From the NCBI GenBank assembly GCA_900660155.1, contig CABFPE010000016.1, forward strand, positions 1,880,519-1,944,518: a stretch of DNA of 64,000 nucleotides, written 5' to 3'. Shown here piece by piece: positions 1 through 12,600 of this stretch. How positions within the stretch are numbered: position 1 is the stretch's first letter; each line of letters starts with the position of its first letter. The translations under genes were made by a program, and so were the position numbers. Origin of the DNA: Hofstenia miamia (lineage: Eukaryota; Xenacoelomorpha; Acoela; Hofsteniidae). The notes under the pieces were generated by a model. It saw nothing but the letters and a program-made list of their open reading frames with translations, made no database searches and was not told where the DNA came from.

Positions 1-19
1 TATATATATATATATATAT
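1..19. repeat. (TA)n microsatellite at the window edge
   Basis: Pure TA repeat; it runs off the left edge. Confidence 0.95.
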
Positions 20-1833
20 GTTGAGCACTTCTAAGTGTGAAAAAATATAGAATGATAAAATATAAAAGCAACATAGCTTACAATATTATTCAGCTAAATT
101 TGTTCACAGCTTGTTGTAAATTTACGTATTTAAACAGCTTATTGTTTATGACAATATGTAGTCAATTATAGATTTTTCCAAAACAATCAAAATTGTGGAT
201 TCCGTTTTATGCATTGTTAAAAATCAATACAGCATCTATTTATTACAGATTGCTTGTTTCCTTCATTGTTGTGGTACGAATCCACCCAAAAAAATGCTTA
301 GATATGTATATAAATTGATTGCACAAACTCATAATGGAAAAATAAGCAAAACATTGCTTAAAATGTCAAGCAAGGAATGCGGTAATTAAATTTCGTAAAC
401 TTTAAATTGATTTGGATAAGCCAACATATTAAGGAGGAGAATTTCGAAAGTCGTAAGGGAACTTAACTTCCTAAAAAGATTCATTTAATTACCTACAAGT
501 AAACAATATTTTAACTACAATTTAATAAATATTCCACCCTAAAATTTGAGTTTAATAATATTTATGTGAGTTATATTTAAATATACAATTGTAGCTCATT
601 TTATGGCACTGAAATACAAAATTATTTTAAGAGCAATACAACACTCATATTGTTGCGTATAAATGAACGCAGAGAAATGTATATTGGTGTTAGCCTTAAT
701 TTTCGTGAATCATGTCCATTTAATAAAATTTTTTAATGACATACAATATTTAACTAGATGTGACAACCAACACAATCGAAAAATATAAAACAATATATGC
801 TTCAATTACGTCTGCATTGTAAAACTGTTCTGGGATCGAATGAAACATCTATTTTATAGCATTGGAGCATTATAAATCCAAAAATATTTTCCAACAAAAG
901 AATTGCGTTCAAATTTTATAGGTGATGGCATAATGGAGGCACTGAATAATTGGATTTTAGGTAAATAAATTTCTATAAAAGATCAATTTTAAGCTCTTAG
1001 ACACATGTTCCTTTGTAATATAAAATTTTGCTAATAAATATGAATAATAAATGACATATTCCTTCTCTAAATTCCTTACATAAATGAGAATGTAAACTAT
1101 GTTGAACTTTTCTGTTCTTAAATGCAATTGTATATAATTTACTGAAAATACAGAAAAATAAATTTCATGCATAATTAAATTTGAATATTTACAATTCATA
1201 ATATCACTTAAAATATCTTTTAGCTCTAATTCGTATTGAATTTAGTGGAGAAAAGATTTGTGTTGGTATTTTTTCACTTCTGCTTTGATATTTCCCTCCT
1301 CTAATTCTGTTTCAATTGCCAACCACAATAGTTTTATAGTAGTTGATTTTTTGATGAATATGTAAGGTCTACTGTTATTTAAGGATGGAACAGATTGTGC
1401 TGCATTGATTTAATTCATTTCAAACTGGTGAAATAATTCGATTTTCTCTATTTTCTCTAAGTGTAAGGTAATTTTGTATTCCTAAAAGACGAAAGCAGCT
1501 GGCAGCATTAAAATTGATTTTTCTTACTCCCAGAGTTTATCAAAACACAATCTTCAACAGTGCTCAATAAGGCGTGTAAATAGTTCAAAACATTGACATG
1601 GAGTTTGATATAAGCTCCCTGAATACATTTTTTTCATTTTTAGTATTTCATTATAGCGTTGTTAAATTTTGTGTTTAAAACTTTTCAGATTCCTTAAATA
1701 TATTTAAGAATATTTCACATTTTATTCCAAAGAAGATATAAAAATACAATGGAATATATACGAACTTTCATTTTAAGCATGTATCACCTATACACTATTT
1801 GTGTGAATGGTTTGGAAATAATCATAAACTGGA

Positions 1834-1838
<5 letters not shown>

Positions 1839-1879
<41 letters not shown>
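1839..1879. repeat. (TA)n microsatellite
   Basis: About 20 TA units. It creates a Tyr/Ile-repeat open frame that is not a gene. Confidence 0.95.
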
Positions 1880-1881
<2 letters not shown>

Positions 1882-2401
1882 CAAAAACAACGAATTTGAA
1901 AAGAGAATATTCAAATAAATTTTTTCTGTAGACTGCAACAATGTGAACATTATTGAAAAATTTTGTATGTAAAATATGATAACAGCAATAATAGAATCTT
2001 AAAATTCCTTCAAATTTTTAATTAATTCCCAGTAAATAAGTAACTTTCTAATTTATAAATTAGCAAAACCAAAAAACATCAAAAAAGTAATAATTTTGCA
2101 ATTTCATACACAATAAAGAAAATTTACCAAAATTATAAAATTTCTGACTTTAATGCAAAAATTCGCTATTGTGTAGATTGATCAAAGAAGTTTTTTTCAG
2201 AATCAGGATGATTATCATTAAAATCATATTTGCTAGAGTCTTTTGAATACAACATTTCTGTAAATGTATGCTATATATATTTTTGATAAATTCAACTGAC
2301 AACAATGATACTCATTGCCTTAAATTGAAATTCTATCATTCTTTTATAGCTTTTTTATGCATGCGTAAAATTCATAGACATAAGACATAAAGCTTTCGCC
2401 C

Positions 2402-2404
<3 letters not shown>

Positions 2405-2437
<33 letters not shown>
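2405..2437. repeat. (TA)n microsatellite
   Basis: About 16 TA units, about 200 bases downstream of Poxn exon 1 in its direction of transcription. Confidence 0.95.
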
Positions 2438-2440
<3 letters not shown>

Positions 2441-2626
2441 CTCCATTCACTGTTGCAGCATACAAATATTAGTAAGAGAAAACAGAATATAATATAAGTT
2501 TGTATTAGATTTTTTTAACTTTTAATCCTACTTCATTAATTGAATGTACATATCATCATTGATTGCTAAGGGTAAAGAATATTAATTTTAATTAAAATTT
2601 ACAGGTTTATTAGTTATTAGCAAGCG

Positions 2627-2644
2627 CTATCTTGAGTTACTTAC
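2627..2644 (-). other. Poxn: splice donor and start of the intron after Poxn exon 1
   Basis: The minus strand reads AAA|GTAAGTAACTC, a near-perfect donor. Reading through it gives only VSNSR and then a stop, while paired domains continue VATP at exactly this point. The splice site is therefore supported by both the consensus and the family alignment. Confidence 0.85.
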
Positions 2645-2869
2645 TTTTGGCTTACTGCCACCAATTGCTCCAGGCTTAACATTTCCTGTTTCGTAGTACC
2701 TTGTTAGAATTTTACTGACGCAGCCATGCGAAACCAGCAATTGACGTGAAATATCACAAGGCCTTACGCCCATGTGTGCAAGATCAACGATCTTTTTACG
2801 AACGAAATCAGGCAAAGGCCGACCATTTACGAACACTCCGCCGAGTTGGTTAATTCCAGTGTGTGGCAT
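2645..2869 (-). CDS. Poxn: Pox neuro exon 1: start codon and N-terminal (PAI) half of the paired domain
   Basis: Seventy-five codons on the minus strand beginning [11 protein letters not shown] and ending GGSKPK. The residues [15 protein letters not shown], the helix-turn-helix segment [21 protein letters not shown] and RYYETG are the beta-turn and PAI subdomain of a Pax paired domain, a DNA-binding domain of transcription factors. The MPHTG start and the [14 protein letters not shown] stretch fit Pox neuro better than Pax2/5/8 (usually [14 protein letters not shown]) or Pax6; this subfamily call rests on recalled family sequences. In insects Poxn specifies sense-organ and neural identity. 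The exon ends in phase 0 at a consensus donor (CCAAAA|GTAAGTAAC, donor at 2644-2639). Just upstream of the ATG, a polypyrimidine-like stretch and AG at 2881-2880 could be the acceptor of a 5' UTR intron; an alternative in-frame upstream methionine at about 2941 looks unlikely. No RED half is found between 1 and 2626, so the next exon is either outside the window or is the one at 61.8 kb, on the wrong side. Confidence 0.9.
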
Positions 2870-2881
2870 TTTGTGGATACT

Positions 2882-5807
2882 AAATTTGAAAATAAAAACT
2901 CGCTTTAGTAACAAATCTTCATACAATCTTAAAGTCATCAATAATTACACGAAAAGTATACGTTTTTAAATTGCAATAAATGTAAATTATATGTAACAAA
3001 AATTATATATATATACCCTTAGATAATGATGTCATTTTTCAAATCCTAAGTATTATGAAGTACCACTCACTGTTGGGCATCAATAATAAATATACTTTAA
3101 TTTTTCAGGTACTTTAAATAATGCAAACCAACAAAAATTAATGAAATTGGAGCGATGATTGTTTCTTAAATTGAAATTAATTCATAGCAATTTATTATTT
3201 AGCGCCATTATAAATATATACATCATAAATTATTTTGAGCAATGCATATGCAATTTGAAAGGCTACAATTTGTCTACTAATTAAAATTTAATGAAACAGT
3301 TAATTAATAATGCATAAAGGAAATGTCTACAAGTGATACTATATGCTAATTAAAGGAAGGTGTTAACTGGTTGAATATTTAAAAGCCCACCTTGTGATTA
3401 ATAAATTATTAGGAGTAATGAGTGCGGAGTGAGAAAGTGCTATTGCATCTAAAAAAATAAATAATAGCATGTAGTTAAAAACGCACAGATTCACCTGCTG
3501 GAAATAGATTTGAAAAGCGTATTGTTTCTAATTACCCTTGATTGATTAAGGAAAGCCCTTTGAAGGAAATGGAGCAAGCTGCAATTGTGACAGTAAAATC
3601 ATTTATGAGGTTTTGGCCAGGTGAAGAAATTTGGGATTAATTATCAACATTCTGCGAATCAGTTTAACCACTGTCTGCCTGCACTTTGTCGCGGCCAGTG
3701 ATGGGTAACGAAACATCTTTGATGATTGAAGAAGTGGAGTCAATGCGTCGCAAACTATCACATTGTAACACTTTCCGGTTTTCCACTTCACGTGGTTGCA
3801 CATGACTCTATTAATTGACACACATTTACACCCATGTGACTGCACTTTGTAAATGTGTCTGCTCTGCAGTGACCAAAAATAATGCTCTAAACTCTTGCAT
3901 AGTTAGTTCAGCATAGATACAATATACTAAAAAGCACATTTGTAAAATATAATACATACTCACCGAATTTATTTTAAAATTTGAGCTGAATAGATTAATG
4001 TAGTTATCAAAATATATCAAAATTTTGAATTGAAGAATGTACATGTACAATTCTATAGAGTTCTCATTTTTTGTTTAATTAAAAAAAATATCAACATAAT
4101 TTAAATTTGAGTATTAAGCAATCTCACTTAACGGGGTTCAACCTATTGAACAATATAATTTATCAAAAAGAACACATGAAAGAACAGAACAAAAAGAAAT
4201 CCACACCTTACTAACTTCATCATAAACGCTCTAAATAATGCATCTAAGTTAAATCTCAAACAAAATGTTATTTAAGTTCTTCAGTCACAGCGTTTGCATT
4301 GTCAAGGATAATTTACCAGACAATTGATGCGATAGAAATATTAATCTTTTTGTTTTTCCTGACTGGTAGTTTGAAAAATATTTCTTATGAATGATATAAA
4401 TTAGAGGAATCAGAACTGGAAAGCTGAATACAAGAGTTCGCAAGGTATTATAGATCAAGATATTTTAGGTGCATAGTAAGAGGTATTACATGGAAGCATA
4501 TCAGTCTGTTGTTTTAGAAGGATTGTATCATCAACGATGAAAACCATAGAGATTAAAATGTTTCTAGACGCTCAATTACAGTTGATATTCTAAGCAAGAT
4601 ATAGAAAGTATATGGGAAACTGGAGAAAATGTGTGCATAGTGTAATTTTAGTTTTTAATCAATATTTGAGAAAAGACAAATTGATAATCTTTAGGACTAA
4701 AAAGTATCTAATTGCAAAATACCCTTTGTGAAAAGTATTAATAACATTTTAAATTAAGGGAAATTATCAATAAAAGATTTGTTCTGGTTTAGAATGAGAA
4801 GTGAATAGTAGCAAGGAAAATCCCAGCGAGTCAAATGATTGCAGAGTGCAAGGAATTTTAACTAAAATAAATATTATCTGTGTAGATATTATTTGTGAAG
4901 CAGTTTTAACGGGCTTCATTAAAATCTATTACCATTGTTTTTTAAATTCTTAAATTGGCATTTAGCTGCATAAAAGCCAAGAATGTTGGAATGTAAAAAT
5001 TGACTTGGTGATATCTTTTAGAAAATTTTGAAAATTGAGTTCACCTGCAAAATTTTCAAATTTAATGCACTTTGAAATTTTGCATTTATATAACAATGTA
5101 GTAAATCTAATTCCTAAGCAATTATTCTAGGAACCCGTTTCAGACTCATGTATGAAATGTCCCATCATAGCATAATGTGATGCAGATTTATACTTAACTT
5201 CAAGCATTTTTAATGACAGAATTCTTGAATATATAAATGTAGATTGAAGCCATTTATGTTTAACAAATATATGAAAAGGATGCTGTATTTAAGATTAGAA
5301 TCGACTGATTTGAGGGATTTTCATTTTGAAAAAGCAACTAATTCTCTTAACTATAAAATTTCGGAAATTAATTGGGAATTTTTTGCTTAAACAAGTACCT
5401 CATAATTTCTCTGAAAAAGAGGACATATTTGCTTTCTAAGTTCTACTTCTCATATTCAGTCGTTCTTTTTTTTAAATTAAATTTTTTTTATCTAGATGAT
5501 GAAGGGACTACATATTTATGAAAATCTGTTAAATCTTTCAGAAAGGCAAAATCTGTTAAGAGATTCAGTTATAAAATGCATAAAATATGCTCTGATAAAA
5601 TTCCTGTTAAGTAAACTTAAGTGTAAAACAATGCTAATAAGTATATTATACCTCAAAAATAGAAAATATTTTTTTTCAAGATCAACTATTCTGTCACTGT
5701 GCTCTGCACATTATATAAAAACTGTATTAACAAGAGAAAATAGAGATTTATTTTTCCATAGAATTCAAGTATTATTTAAAAAAGATCAATTTTGACAAGC
5801 AAAATCT
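2882..5807. other. AT-rich DNA; only a small less AT-rich patch
   Basis: A patch at 3590-3840 is more balanced and contains CCAGTGATGGGTAACG, which resembles a hAT terminal repeat, but no partner end was found. The 80-codon minus-strand frame across it has no recognised domain. Nothing else was seen. Confidence 0.5.
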
Positions 5808-5886
5808 TATACCTGGTAGATCGGGGGGAGGATTCAAATTCTCGACGATACAACAACTCGCTAACGGTAAGATACACAGAGGTATA
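5808..5886 (-). repeat. tRNA-like or SINE-like hairpin remnant
   Basis: On the minus strand TATACCT (5886-5880) pairs with AGGTATA (5814-5808), enclosing GTTAGCGAGTTGTTG, which resembles a Pol III A box, and AATTTGAATCC, which resembles a B box (GGTTCGAATCC with changes). The 79-base length and a 7-base closing stem fit a tRNA, but the T arm pairs poorly and a D arm is not convincing. More likely a tRNA-derived SINE scrap, or a short fold-back element, than a working tRNA gene. Confidence 0.25.
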
Positions 5887-6635
5887 AGCAGAATTTTATT
5901 TTCATTGTACATATTTTTACTATTGGAATGTTTGTAGACTTTTCAAAACACAATTCTATTAAATGGAGAATAATTGTAAAAATTTAGCATTTTATTTTAC
6001 AATATTTGTATTTATGCTATAGTGAGGTTGCAACTATTCAAGTATTTATTTTTTCAGCTATTGTTGTTAATCTAATGGAACTATTATTGTTAATATCAAT
6101 CATTTATAAAATATTAAGAAACTATATTTATCACTTAGAAGAAAACTAATAAGTTTTCATAAATCCAGTTGAGGAGATCATTATAACTTGTAAATATATA
6201 GAAGCTTAAGTTTTTTTACTGTTTCTTACTTATAAACGAATACATTTGAAATAACTCACTTGTCTTTATCTCTAGACTGATCAATAATGATAGCAAAAAT
6301 TATAATGCCACATACTACTTAGATATTTTAAATGACAGATCAGGAGACACCTGCTGTAATATAAATCAGTTAACGGGACATTGAAATCGCAAACTACTGA
6401 CAGCAATGACAAATTTTTATTTTGTTGGTGTTAATAAAATTAGTAACTCATGAAAAATTAAGCAAATCCACTGTATTTAGTAAATGCTGCCAATATATAT
6501 ATTGTCTGAAATTTTAAGGAAGACTAATACACATTAATATGTAAAGACTACGGATTGAGGGAGTACTGTAATGTTAATATCATACAAGCACTTTGCATCA
6601 AGATTTTTAAAAATTCAAGACAGTAATGTATATAC

Positions 6636-6677
<42 letters not shown>

Positions 6678-7769
6678 GTTATGAATGTTTCACAACCTCC
6701 TCCCATTGGGTCATTTTAGATGAAATTTTATGCGCAAGGAAAGAAAATTCCAAAAAATTTCATTTTTCGAATAAAGTTTTGAAAATAGGAAAAATTTCAG
6801 TTTTTTCAAGATAATAAAATTATATTTGTTCAATAATGCATCTGACTATCGATTAAAGAACAAACTACTATCTCCTTACTACCAAATTCAAATACATATG
6901 TTATCCATATTATTTAATTCAAATTCGGTCAACATTCAATTTTGTTTCTATAACAATATATTAAATTAAATAAACGTTCTCAAAATTTTTTATGCTTAGA
7001 TAAACATTATAATAGCTTTCACCATTTAGCAACTAAAATATAGAATAACTTAGATCACGAAATTCAAATCGAAAAAAAAATTATAAAAAAAACTTTCTAA
7101 CATTCCTCTTCAATATTTTTTTAATAGACAATGCATTCCTAACGATAATCACACACTCCACTTATTCGAAATTTTGTATAAACTTGAAAGCCCCACAAGC
7201 TCAAGCACACACAAATTTATATTATATATATTTTATTATTATTTTACAAATACATCTAGCTTGTGGTTTGTAACCTTGTATTAGAAATTTACAGCAATAA
7301 ATTTGCTTTGACTCTTACCGTGAAAATTATGTAAACAGAATGAAAGATAAAGTTACAAAACACATTTTAAGACAGATTTTTTAGAAATCGGACTAAAAAG
7401 AAAGAGGATTTGTTAACTACTTTACGTTTAAGACATTAGGCAATATAAATATTGGAAGGGTATCAATTTATAAGAACTCGATTTTTTTCACACTAGGATA
7501 GCTACCATTCACATAAATATTTTTACTTGTTTTATTATATTTTGATGCATTAACACTGAATAATCTTATATTTTTGAGATAAAACTAATTTGTGTAAGGA
7601 AAGTTTTTAATAAGTATCACTTTCATATTAGGTACTTTACATGTAGAAGCCTTTACTAAACATTTATCAGTTCAGAAAATAAATTCTTCATTGACAATTA
7701 AGTATTACCTAATACTTACATGTAAAACTTTTCATGAATTTGAAAGGATGCATCTTAGTCTTTATTTTT
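5887..7769. other. AT-rich DNA, no gene seen
   Basis: Holds one (TA)n tract. No coding, RNA or transposon signal recognised. Confidence 0.6.
6643..6674. repeat. (TA)n microsatellite
   Basis: About 16 TA units preceded by TATACATATATAAA variants. Confidence 0.95.
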
Positions 7770-9170
7770 CATCACTTTTGCAATAGGTTAGAAGATATTT
7801 CATTATTTTCTGTACATTGATTTGAACGGGGAATATTAATAGGAGATGGCTCCTTGCTCCAAAAATTATTCAACGTATTCAACGCTTTTTCATGTTTACC
7901 TAAGATTGCATGGAGGTCTTCAAAATCATTTTCACTGTACATTTCATCCGTGAACCAAAACAGCAAATTTGAAACAATCCTCTCCTCTCATGTGGCATTA
8001 ATATAAATGCCAGCAAAGCTAATAAGCTAATATTGCTTGTGAATTCCATCAGGCATTGCAAATGTTGGGATGTTTTTGAAAATGTACTTTAGGGAACCTG
8101 GTATATTTGTTAAAGAACTTTAAAACATATTTTAAATTGAATAAAATCTTCATATCGTCTCTCCAATTTCTTCATCACCATTGGCAAATACAGTTTAAAG
8201 CTTATCATAATTATCAATGAGTTCAGGAACGAAGTCATATGAAATATTTGGAGATTCTTTCAGGCCTTTTAATTCTTTATCCATAGCCACAATCGGATTT
8301 CTATCTAATATGTGATGTTGAAAGTCTATTAAATGGAGTTCTCCGAAACCTTTATTGGCAAAGAGTCTTTGCAGTCTGACAACAACACCGCTGTGTTTCC
8401 CTGTGTTGACATTCATTGCATCTTTAACTATCATTTTATTGCTATCATACAGATCGAATTTGTTAATTACATCATACAATGCGTTAAAAATCGTTTCTGA
8501 TTTACCATAATTCAAACACAAAATATACAATTTACTTTCTTCTGTTTCATTTTTTAAAAAATTTCTTGATAATCCTTACTGTTAAATGAAGAGAATGATG
8601 ATTAAATTTCAACTTATTCTTTAATGCTTCTTTTACTTTTACAGCCTCTTTGAATGCTGCTTTATAAATTCCAGATTGAGTTGGGGTTGAAATTGATATT
8701 TCTTCTCCAGAAATGTCTTTACAAACTTTCGCAATTTTATTACTTGATAAACCATAAGCAGTAGTATAGTCAATCTGATCTTTGCTTTCAATTTGTAGTA
8801 AATAAAGATTTTGTCTTCACCAGATAACCAATTTCCATCCAATTTCGTAATATCTAGATTTCCTCTTTTTAAACATAAGTCGTAAGTTGTTAAAACGGCA
8901 TTTACTTTATTTTTGACAATTTTTGGTGCTACATGTGAAAAATTTAGTTTTTCTAACAACACTATAAGTTCTTGAGATTTTACACTTGCTCTTTTATTTC
9001 TTGATTTTATGGTATTTGCTAAAAAAGCTATCTCTCAGCAACATGTTTTCAAAGGGGTGTTCTTGTCTTTTCACTTAGCTCCAAAATTTCTAAAGTAATA
9101 GGTCCTCTTCTTTTAATGGAATCATCAAATGACAGTAAATTGTTTGCCCACACTTTGAATTCTTATCTGT
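7770..9170 (-). pseudogene. decayed transposase-like gene of a family widespread in invertebrates
   Basis: Frames on the minus strand, joined by several frameshifts and stops, give segments in the order expected for one protein: IKRRGPITLEILELSEKTRT (about 9120), LLEKLNFSHVAPKIVKNKVN (about 8950), then 8530-8195 with KSETIFNALYDVI, VNTGKHSGVVVRLQRLF and QHHILDRNPIVAMDKEL, and a last part near 8060 resembling IPNISNARWNSRAILALLAF. I know this set from predicted proteins in many invertebrate genomes, present in high copy and behaving like a transposon-encoded gene, probably a DDE-type transposase. I cannot assign it to a superfamily with confidence. No terminal inverted repeats or target duplication were found. 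Downstream, 7966-7772 (MLFWFTDEMYSENDFEDL) may be its C-terminus. It is certainly not functional. Confidence 0.6.
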
Positions 9171-9604
9171 TAAGGAAACAGTATTGTTTTTACTACTAAA
9201 TGTCACATTACTATACAGTCAATAACAATTTGTATGACACTGTATCATTGAATGTATTAAAACTAAGCTGGTTGCCTTCAAAGCAATTTCTCTATGATTA
9301 GCATTTCTTAAGAATGCTTTTTGCATGATTAACAGATATCTGTTATTATTTATCGGATTGTAAGAAACCTGAGAAAATTATCTTTAAAATTATATTTAGG
9401 TAATTTCAACAATAAACTAATAAATTTTCATATTTTTTGAAAAACTGATTTTTTCGTATTGTTTCAAAATTTCATAATAAAAATGGGTGGAAGTTTTTTT
9501 AAGAAAAGCATAATTATTATTATTTTCTGGATTTAAAGAAAAAAGTTCATTTCATTATGACATAGAAAATTAATTATTTAAGAAAAAGCAAAACATTCAT
9601 ATGC

Positions 9605-9647
<43 letters not shown>

Positions 9648-12600
9648 TACGAAAATTGAAGAAGTCGTGTCTTATTGTTTAAGCTTATAAATATCCATTA
9701 CGTTTGTTGTGAAAAAAGAAATTCAAATTTAATAGCATATATTGAGGTTGTTTAAGAAATATAGCTTTAAATTTTATCACACTTGAAAAAAGCTCCAACA
9801 ATTAAGCTAATTTACATTATTTTTGCAGCTCGGTTTAAAAGTTGTAGCAAGGGAAATATATGAACGATATTTTCCGCTACAAATACGACTGAATCGAATT
9901 GGAATCAAGTGTTATTGCTTTAAATCGCCGGATTATATGACCGTAATTTGATTTTGAGCAAATAAATAATACTGGAGTTTTCAGGTATCATTTATTTTGA
10001 GTCAACAAGCAATCCTCTTATCCAAACGAACATAACAGGATAAAAAACATTTGGAACTTCATATCCTCGTAAATGTCGAAATCAAGTGAAACGTTGAAAT
10101 TCTTCAGAATTCCTTTAATGACTATCATAAAATGTTGTATAATATCCCCGCCAGCAATCAACTTCCTTTCTTAAAGCTTTGGAGAAGAGCTCGCCACAGT
10201 GAGGCTAAGAAGCTAGTTTTGCTAATGGTATTCATGCTTTATAATTCTAAAGTTCTCAGCGCTTTGTCTTTTTCGGTTTTTGTTTATCAAATACTCATTG
10301 TCTTTAAAAGATATTGGATATGAATTTCATTTTTTTCATTTAACCTACTTCTATTACATGTCATCAATTTCAAGCAGAAATTTACAAAATAATGAAGCCT
10401 AATTGATTCTTATAATCAAAGCGCTGATTTTCTGAGATCTTTGTCTACCTGTCTTAAAAAATAATAGTCGCTCTTTTAAAAAATTGTGTCAAGAATTCAT
10501 TGTTGTATTTTCTGGTAGTGTTGATAATCTACTAAGAAATTCAAGTGCTAATTTATTTTCCCAGTACATAGATTATTCCTAATGTACACGCTATTTTCAC
10601 TTGACATGAATCGGTTTTTTCAGGCTCTGTCACTTTTAATCGGCAATTATTAAATATAACCACTCAGTTATTGCTAATGTTTTCCATAAGTGACAGACAT
10701 AATAATTTTTGTCACAAAATACTCTACTGTGTTTATTAGTCAATTAAAGTAGCAAAGAGACATCTCCTAAGTAGCTAGCGAGATGTAATTAACATTGAGT
10801 TCTTACAATGTAGCTGAAACTATATTTAATGATGCAAAAATAAGACAGATCTTTCCTCGTCAGTTCAGCATATGCTTCGAACAACACATGGGTGAATACT
10901 GTTCTTAAGATTTGCTTAATAAAAGTTATGTTGAATATTCCTAGAAATTGCTGTCATATTTACAAAACAGTTATCCTAAGTAAATCCTCTAGACTATAAT
11001 AATAATTATATGTTATTATACGGTGTTTTTCATCATTTTGGTATATAAATATATACTAGAAGGTTCAAAAGTAACAAACTATTCGCAACAAATTATTATG
11101 TAAATAGTTGCGTTTCTTCTCAACCACACTGTATATGGAATACTTATTAAGAACATCCAACAAGATAGCAAATGGGTTCTTTATCCTTACAGACATTCGC
11201 TTAATAGAAATATACAAGAAAAATACAATATATGCTGTTAAAGAATTGCTTTGATAAAAAATATGCCTTCGTTTCCCATTCCCAGACAACTCAACACTTA
11301 TGCTAGCTATCTACAATGGCAATTTTTGGACGTTGCAACTCGAAGATCCTCCAACAGTATTTGGATATCATATGTCCACCTCATCTACTTTGACGTGTTC
11401 TTCCACACATAAAGAGTATTAGTCATTTAAAGGGTTATCTAATTTATGGATGCCCTTTGTACACATTTCCTTGTATGCTGAAGCTGATATTTCTAATAAA
11501 ATTCCTCACAATATCTTTGAGTGGTTGAATTTTGGATGATTAAATAACTATCTTTCCTCTTTGTGAAATGATTACCCTCGAAATAATAAAATAATATGTT
11601 TGAAGCAAGCATTGTCTGTTGGTAAGACTTTCAAAAATTGTTCATGTCAAAATTTATGTGGCAAGGCATTTCTGTCAGCAAAAGTTCCTTACTCAATTTG
11701 TGATGTCTATGCATGAGTGGTGACTTTAGAGTCCATTCGGATTTTAGACATTTTTTTCAAGGTTGATTTTCAAACGTTTACAAAAATACTTCATGAAAGC
11801 ACATTGCTGATAATATCAACTCGTTTCATACCAAGCAATTTTAAATTTTATTCATTGTAAAAATTCAATTAGAAATTAATTGATATAAAGACCCATAAAG
11901 TGAAGTGTTTTAGGATGGCATTTGAGCAGAAACTGATGCCTACAGATATCCCAAGGAAAAGGACTGATAATGCTTTGTATCAAATGGGTGAAGATCAACT
12001 CAAATGATCTATAGCAACGACCCTATAATTCTTCTTAAACACATATTGTATGCACATTATTTGTAAAAAGAATGCATATGCTAAGAAGTCTTCACACTTA
12101 CTCACTCCTAAAACTAATTCACATGCTGCCAAATAATGGAATTAAAATTCCATTCATTTGATGAATATTGTCAATGGAACGAGGCGAGTCTTGTAGGAGA
12201 ATTGCCTTGATGCAGAAAAATAAATAGGACAGAGACTTAAAATAGATCATATTTAAAGCATGAATCAAATGAGAGTAAGCTTTATTTATTTTTAAAATAA
12301 GTGCTCCAATTGGGATAAGTTTTAACTTTATGAAAAGTGTTTATACGCAGGTAAAAGAAATGTATGGCTAATATTTTTGAATTGAGCATTTTAAAATGTA
12401 GATTCAATCATAGAAATTTTTAAAATAATGACTAGTGTCAACATCCATCAATTAGAAATATTATCAATTAGTTACACTGGGAATCGAAATAAAATGTAAT
12501 AATCTTAATCAGATCTGATCAGAAAAAATTACATCCAATCCGACCGGAAATCGAAATTTGAAAATTGTCAGAAATATTGATTTTTTCTCACAAAGTAAAA

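Larger units (their letters stand above)
20..2626. other. AT-rich DNA without a recognised gene
   Basis: Downstream of Poxn exon 1 in its direction of transcription. It was searched for a paired-domain RED half and for a homopeptide continuation; none was seen. It contains only microsatellites and short chance frames. Confidence 0.6.

Noticed and set aside
1749-1931. Open frame with Tyr-Ile repeats
   Set aside because: It is the translation of a (TA)n microsatellite. The same applies to the Tyr-Ile stretches near 34369-34554 and 36970.
2627-2941. The whole 104-codon frame as the Poxn coding exon
   Set aside because: Residues before MPHTG do not match Pax proteins, and the last codons run past a consensus donor into a stop.
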